Of a DNA stretch of 9,000 nt, positions 6,201 to 9,000 are shown piece by piece. Source of the DNA: an uncultured Oscillospiraceae bacterium (GTDB taxonomy: Bacteria; Bacillota; Clostridia; Oscillospirales; Acutalibacteraceae); contig URDW01000088.1 of NCBI GenBank assembly GCA_900546735.1, forward strand, positions 1 through 9,000, given 5' to 3'. A program made the position numbers and the translations under genes. The notes beneath the pieces were generated by a model. The model was given only the letters and a program-made list of their open reading frames with translations, made no database searches and was not told the origin of the DNA. Within the stretch, counting starts at the first letter, position 1. The number at the start of each line of letters is the position of its first letter.

Positions 6201-6620
6201 TTAAAACCAACCTGCTTTTTCATCTCTAAATTGAGGCTTATCTCCGTGTTCATAAGGATCATAGTTATTGATGTTACAACCGAACTCTTTGAGGAACAAA
6301 ATGTTGTTGTTGCTTGTCCACTCAATAAGGGAAACTCCGTCAAACGCTTCAACCTTTCCATTTTTCATTTGATTTTTGAAGTACCATTCGACTATGGTCT
6401 TATTTTCTTTGTGAAAGAACTGTTTTATATCCCATTGAAGAACGGTGCCACGGGTATTCCATTCATCAAACCAAAGTTTGATTTTTGCGGAGCCGTGATA
6501 CTCCGGCCCCCAACTTTCAATATAGACGGAATTATCTGCAAACATCTCGGAAATCCCTAAGTCTTTCTTTTGTAGCCACATATCAAACCATAAACGGATA
6601 ATCTTTTCTCTTTCATTCAT
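6201..6620 (-). CDS. SnoaL/NTF2-like (nuclear transport factor 2 family) protein
   Basis: This 139-residue protein has the usual size and pattern of a single SnoaL/NTF2-like domain: an N-terminal helix (REKIIRLWFDMWLQKKD), then FADNSVYIESWGPEYHGSAKIKLWFDEW, then strands QWDIKQFFHKENKTIVEWYF and FDGVSLIEW. Members are small cone-shaped folds used as isomerases, dehydratases or binding proteins, and many are uncharacterised; the substrate cannot be told. It has no signal peptide. The ATG at 6620 has GAGGTG 7 bases upstream and its own extended -10 promoter. It is clearly AT-richer than both neighbouring genes, is flanked by terminators, and lacks their shared leader. I therefore infer that it is separately acquired cargo. 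Confidence 0.8.
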   Translation of the reverse strand: MNEREKIIRLWFDMWLQKKDLGISEMFADNSVYIESWGPEYHGSAKIKLWFDEWNTRGTVLQWDIKQFFHKENKTIVEWYFKNQMKNGKVEAFDGVSLIEWTSNNNILFLKEFGCNINNYDPYEHGDKPQFRDEKAGWF

Positions 6621-6657
6621 GATTAAACACCTCGATAACTTCCAATTTATTTTTCTG

Positions 6658-6665
6658 ATTATAGC
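6658..6665 (-). promoter_or_regulatory. Extended -10 promoter of the SnoaL-like gene
   Basis: On the minus strand TGC precedes a consensus TATAAT (6658-6663), an extended -10 form. No good -35 is seen at the usual distance. Transcription would begin near 6651, about 30 bases before the start codon. Confidence 0.65.
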
Positions 6666-6700
6666 ATATCGAGCTACAAAAGGGAAGCATGTTATAACCC

Positions 6701-6726
6701 AAGAAAGACCCCGCCGAAGCGGGGCC
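6701..6726 (-). terminator. Terminator of the hypothetical gene at 6735-7361
   Basis: On the minus strand GGCCCCGC and GCGGGGTC form an 8-bp stem (one G-U) with a TTCG loop, followed by TTTCTT. It begins 8 bases after the stop codon. Confidence 0.88.
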
Positions 6727-6734
6727 TTCTCGTT

Positions 6735-7361
6735 TTACTCTGCGGCAATGAAGCCTTGTTCTTTCAGGCTTTCGATCAGCGCCGGATTTTCCGGGCCGGT
6801 CAGAGTTCCTTCCTTATCTACGATGTAGTCACCGATTTCATAGGCGAAACTGGGAGCCGCCTTGTATTCCGGCTCGATGTTCGTAAATTCGCTTACTGCG
6901 ACTACAAGTTGCTTGCGGCGTACACCGGTCACATTGTAGGCGGCCTCAATGCCTTCCGGCTCATTTCCCACCGTGATAGGCTCACCGGGATTTTTTACCG
7001 GGGTTTCAATCTCCTGCGGGCTTTCTTCCAGTGCGGCCTCTATTTCTGGCTCGGCAGTCTCCACGGCCATAACCTCTGTACTTTCCTGTGCGGCGGCTTT
7101 GGCTGCGGCCTTCGCCGCCCGGCTTACTCTGGTGCGGGCCTCCGGGAATACCTCCGGCAGTGCGCCTTCCTCATAGTGGATTTCAAAGGTGATCTTCCCG
7201 TCCATGTGTACGTTGAAGTGGAAGTCAGTCATTTCCACTTCTTTCAGCTCGTCCGGTAGCTCGATGTTCTTGTACCGCTTGACCTCCTCGCCGTTTACCA
7301 TAAGGCAAACCGGAACCGCGTCCCTCAGTTTCGCTGTGATTTTCCCTGTTTTCATTATCAT
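6735..7361 (-). CDS. Hypothetical two-part protein of mobile-element type
   Basis: The protein has 208 residues in this reading. Residues about 1-85 are strand-rich (KITAKLRDAVPVCLMVNGEE, then FHFNVHMDGKITFEIHYEEG). Residues about 85-140 are an Ala/Glu-rich, low-complexity linker (SRAAKAAAKAAAQES and further). The C-terminal part contains YNVTGVRRKQLVVAVSEFTN, APSFAYEIGDYIVDKEGTLTG and SLKEQGFIAAE. This C-terminal pattern is one I associate with uncharacterised proteins of phages and conjugative elements in gut Firmicutes; no biochemical role is known to me. An open reading to 7433 exists, but the added residues lack a ribosome site. I choose the ATG at 7361 (AAAGG 5 bases upstream, and 35 bases from the shared leader); the ATG at 7355 is equally possible. 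It ends in a strong terminator and shares its promoter type with the SprT-like gene. Confidence 0.75.
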   Translation of the reverse strand: MIMKTGKITAKLRDAVPVCLMVNGEEVKRYKNIELPDELKEVEMTDFHFNVHMDGKITFEIHYEEGALPEVFPEARTRVSRAAKAAAKAAAQESTEVMAVETAEPEIEAALEESPQEIETPVKNPGEPITVGNEPEGIEAAYNVTGVRRKQLVVAVSEFTNIEPEYKAAPSFAYEIGDYIVDKEGTLTGPENPALIESLKEQGFIAAE

Positions 7362-7396
7362 TTCCACCTTTCGTTTTTCTTGGGCTTGTGCCTTGT

Positions 7397-7433
7397 GTGA
7401 GTCACAGCTTACACACCACGGGTGGAAAATCAA
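7397..7433 (-). promoter_or_regulatory. Promoter/leader element, copy 2 (hypothetical gene)
   Basis: On the minus strand TTGATT (7428-7433), 16 bases and TAAGCT (7406-7411) are followed by the perfect palindrome GTGACTCAC. The spacing and 19-base core GTGAGTCACAGCTTACACA (plus strand) repeat copy 1 with one change. A small palindrome CCACGGGTGG lies in the spacer. Confidence 0.6.
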
Positions 7434-7487
7434 GGCTTTTTTGCTTTCTCTTCAAACTATATTTTGATTATTTCCTTTCCGCCGCTC

Positions 7488-7516
7488 TTGACATTCTAAC
7501 AGTTGTTAGGTATAAT
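7488..7516 (+). promoter_or_regulatory. Consensus promoter of the TetR-SDR operon
   Basis: TTGACA (7488-7493), 17 bases and TATAAT (7511-7516) are a perfect sigma-70 consensus. The spacer is almost wholly occupied by operator 1. Such a promoter would be very strong unless repressed. Confidence 0.92.
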
Positions 7517-7534
7517 TTACCTAACAACTGTTAG
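7496..7534 (+). promoter_or_regulatory. Paired TetR-type operators forming a perfect 15-base inverted repeat
   Basis: Operator 1 is CTAACAGTTGTTAG (7496-7509) and operator 2 is CTAACAACTGTTAG (7521-7534). Each has perfect CTAACA/TGTTAG half-sites around 2 central bases. They are exact reverse complements of each other, extended by GG/CC, with the -10 box between them. Operator centres are 25 bases apart. Binding by the TetR-type protein encoded next door would block the promoter, so autoregulation is expected. Confidence 0.88.
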
Positions 7535-7551
7535 ATAAGGGAGGAGATTAG

Positions 7552-8163
7552 ATGAACGACACAAAGCAACGCATATTAGATGTTTCTTTAGACTTGTTTT
7601 CTCGAAGTGGTTTTTCGGCGGTATCAATCAGAGACATTTGCGGACAGGTGCAAATCAAAGAAAGCTCTATCTACTATTACTTTAAAAATAAGCAGGCTAT
7701 TTTTGACGAACTGCTTTGCTTGTTTGAGGAAAAAGCAAGAGATATGATGTCTCAATTAGATGCAGCACTTGCAGAGCAAACTTTTTCTGCAACGGAAAAC
7801 TTCTATCAAACTGTGTGTGATACCTTTTTTAATAGATATTTAATGGATAACTTCTGTAACAAGGTAATACGTTTGATCTTAATAGAGCAATTCAGAAACA
7901 GCGCCGTTCAGAAAGTATATGACCGTTGGATGTTTACTGAACCGCTTTCTTTTCAAAGCAAGGTGTTTTCTGTTCTAATTCAGATGGGTGTTATCCAGGG
8001 TAAAGACAGCGACTATTTGGCGGTGAAGTATTATGCGCCAATCCAATTCTTTGCTCAAAGGTGGCTGTTTAGCGGAACACTGACCGAAGAGCGTAAAAGT
8101 GCTTTTCGCACAAGTGCTTATCAGTATATTCAAAGATTTTTCAACGAGATAGGGGTGGCATAA
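7552..8163 (+). CDS. TetR/AcrR-family transcriptional repressor
   Basis: The 203-residue protein has the standard TetR length. The N-terminal DNA-binding domain runs from about 5 to 52: KQRILDVSLDLFSRSGFSAV, then the helix-turn-helix SIRDICGQVQIKESSIYYYF (25-44), then KNKQAIFDELL. The remaining about 150 residues are helical and divergent, as expected for a ligand-binding and dimer domain; the ligand is unknown. The ATG at 7552 has AGGGAGGAG 5-6 bases upstream. It probably binds the paired operators in its own promoter and so controls itself and the dehydrogenase gene, whose start codon overlaps its stop (TAATG). The operon is AT-richer than the pfl region, suggesting acquisition from elsewhere. 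Inducer sensing of the dehydrogenase substrate or product is an inference. Confidence 0.93.
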   Translation: MNDTKQRILDVSLDLFSRSGFSAVSIRDICGQVQIKESSIYYYFKNKQAIFDELLCLFEEKARDMMSQLDAALAEQTFSATENFYQTVCDTFFNRYLMDNFCNKVIRLILIEQFRNSAVQKVYDRWMFTEPLSFQSKVFSVLIQMGVIQGKDSDYLAVKYYAPIQFFAQRWLFSGTLTEERKSAFRTSAYQYIQRFFNEIGVA

Positions 8164-8927
8164 TGGCAAATATTATCATTACAGGTGCAAATCAAGGAAT
8201 CGGCTACTACTTTACAGAGCAGGCGCTCAAAGATGGAAACAGGGTTGCCGTATTGGATATAGAAACAGATCATTTGAAAGACTTAGCCCAAGTGTTTCCA
8301 AAGCAGCTTTTGTGCTGTAAAGCAGATGTGTGTGATGATATACAGATAGATACCGCTGTAAAAGAAATCGTTGCAGTCTTTTCCTCCATAGATATTGCAA
8401 TCCATAATGCCTGCCTTTGTACCTTTGCTAATGAGAACGATACAGAACTTAATATGTATGAAAGAGTTTTCAATGTGAATTATTATGGCGGACTGCGTTT
8501 GGCTAAACGTGTTCTGCCATATATGCAGGAGCAAAAAAGGGGCAAAATTATTTTTACAAGCTCCGGAGTAGGAGTGACCGGCTTTATCGGAATATCGCCT
8601 TACGCTTCTACCAAAGGTGCTTTAGAATCGTTGGCGAAATGTCTAAATATTGAATATGCTTCTGACGGAATATCTTTTCATATTATCCACCCACCATTAA
8701 CCCGAACAAAATCGGCTTCTCCTCTTCCAGTACCGAATGAATTCATGGCTGATCCTCAAAAAGTCGGATATGGCATTGCGAAACATATTTTTTCTAAGAG
8801 ATTTATTATATGTCATAGTTTTGGTCAAAAACTTCAGACTCTTCTCTGTTATTTATGCCCGATTAAAATGGGAAAACTGATGTCGAAGATGGCTGCAAGA
8901 TATATGAACAGTCAAAAGGACTTATAA
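8163..8927 (+). CDS. Short-chain dehydrogenase/reductase (classical SDR)
   Basis: This 254-residue classical SDR is an NAD(P)-dependent oxidoreductase. The Rossmann motif TGANQGIG lies at 7-14. D30-type acidic residues after the second strand (VLDIETD, 30-36) favour NAD(H). ADV (54-56) and HNAC (81-84, for the usual NNAG) follow, then N105 in VNYYGG, catalytic Ser at 133-134 (FTSSG) and Y147-x3-K151 (YASTK). After PPLTRT (177-182), the usual PG.v.T region, the C-terminal part is basic and partly hydrophobic (RFIICHSF, LLCYLCPIKMGK), unlike common 3-oxoacyl-ACP reductases, so the substrate is open. The start overlaps the TetR stop codon by one base, implying translational coupling and shared control. 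There is no separate ribosome site beyond GGGG 5-8 bases upstream. Confidence 0.92.
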   Translation: MANIIITGANQGIGYYFTEQALKDGNRVAVLDIETDHLKDLAQVFPKQLLCCKADVCDDIQIDTAVKEIVAVFSSIDIAIHNACLCTFANENDTELNMYERVFNVNYYGGLRLAKRVLPYMQEQKRGKIIFTSSGVGVTGFIGISPYASTKGALESLAKCLNIEYASDGISFHIIHPPLTRTKSASPLPVPNEFMADPQKVGYGIAKHIFSKRFIICHSFGQKLQTLLCYLCPIKMGKLMSKMAARYMNSQKDL

Positions 8928-9000
8928 TTGCAGGCATAACTTATTTAGCACAAATTCAAGTTGGCAAACAGAAAACATAAATATATCTAATGTTTAAAGC

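Noticed and set aside
6756..7259. Plus-strand open frame of 167 codons
   Set aside because: It is the shadow of the Ala/Glu-rich hypothetical gene on the other strand.
8928..9000. Possible promoter near the right edge (TTGGCA then TATATC)
   Set aside because: Spacing and boxes are poor in AT-rich DNA and no downstream gene is visible; otherwise these 73 bases hold nothing I can support.

Overview
The window looks like a chromosomal segment of an anaerobic, moderately GC-rich Firmicute, probably a gut clostridium of the Oscillospiraceae type. The evidence is a pyruvate formate-lyase operon, Firmicute-style GGAGG ribosome sites and promoters, and accessory genes of the kind carried by gut conjugative elements. 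The genus is inferred only; no rRNA or other marker is present.

Left part (1-1557), nearly all on the minus strand. An IS3-family transposase fragment runs off the window edge and abuts the terminator of a tRNA-Ala(GGC) gene. The lower acceptor stem of that tRNA does not pair. Upstream of it are two GNAT acetyltransferase genes. One is complete and RimJ/RimL-like; the other lacks the middle of the fold. Before them lies a compact unit: a strong promoter, a 36-codon Tyr/Arg-rich ORF and a terminator. It may be a small-protein gene or a leader that attenuates the acetyltransferases.

Centre (1558-5202). pflB and pflA (minus strand) encode the glycyl-radical enzyme that converts pyruvate and CoA to acetyl-CoA and formate, and the radical-SAM enzyme that activates it. 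A terminator hairpin lies between them, and a clear sigma-70-type promoter stands about 100 bases upstream of pflB. Divergent from pflB is tRNA-Leu(UAG), with its own promoter and two terminators.

Right part (5203-9000). This looks like an accessory mosaic next to the 3' end of tRNA-Leu. A SprT-like metallopeptidase gene and a gene for a two-part hypothetical protein, both with element-type character, share a near-identical promoter/leader placed exactly the same distance from their start codons. Between them is an AT-richer SnoaL/NTF2-like gene with its own promoter and terminator. Last is an AT-rich plus-strand operon, a TetR-family repressor and a short-chain dehydrogenase with TAATG overlap. 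Its promoter lies between and within two palindromic operators that form a perfect 15-base inverted repeat. No integrase, relaxase or conjugation gene is present, so the boundaries of the element cannot be set.

The most notable signals are the paired promoter/leader elements, the leader-ORF/terminator arrangement before the acetyltransferases, the mismatched tRNA-Ala 3' end, and the TetR operator architecture. I see no unmistakable new defence or biosynthetic system.
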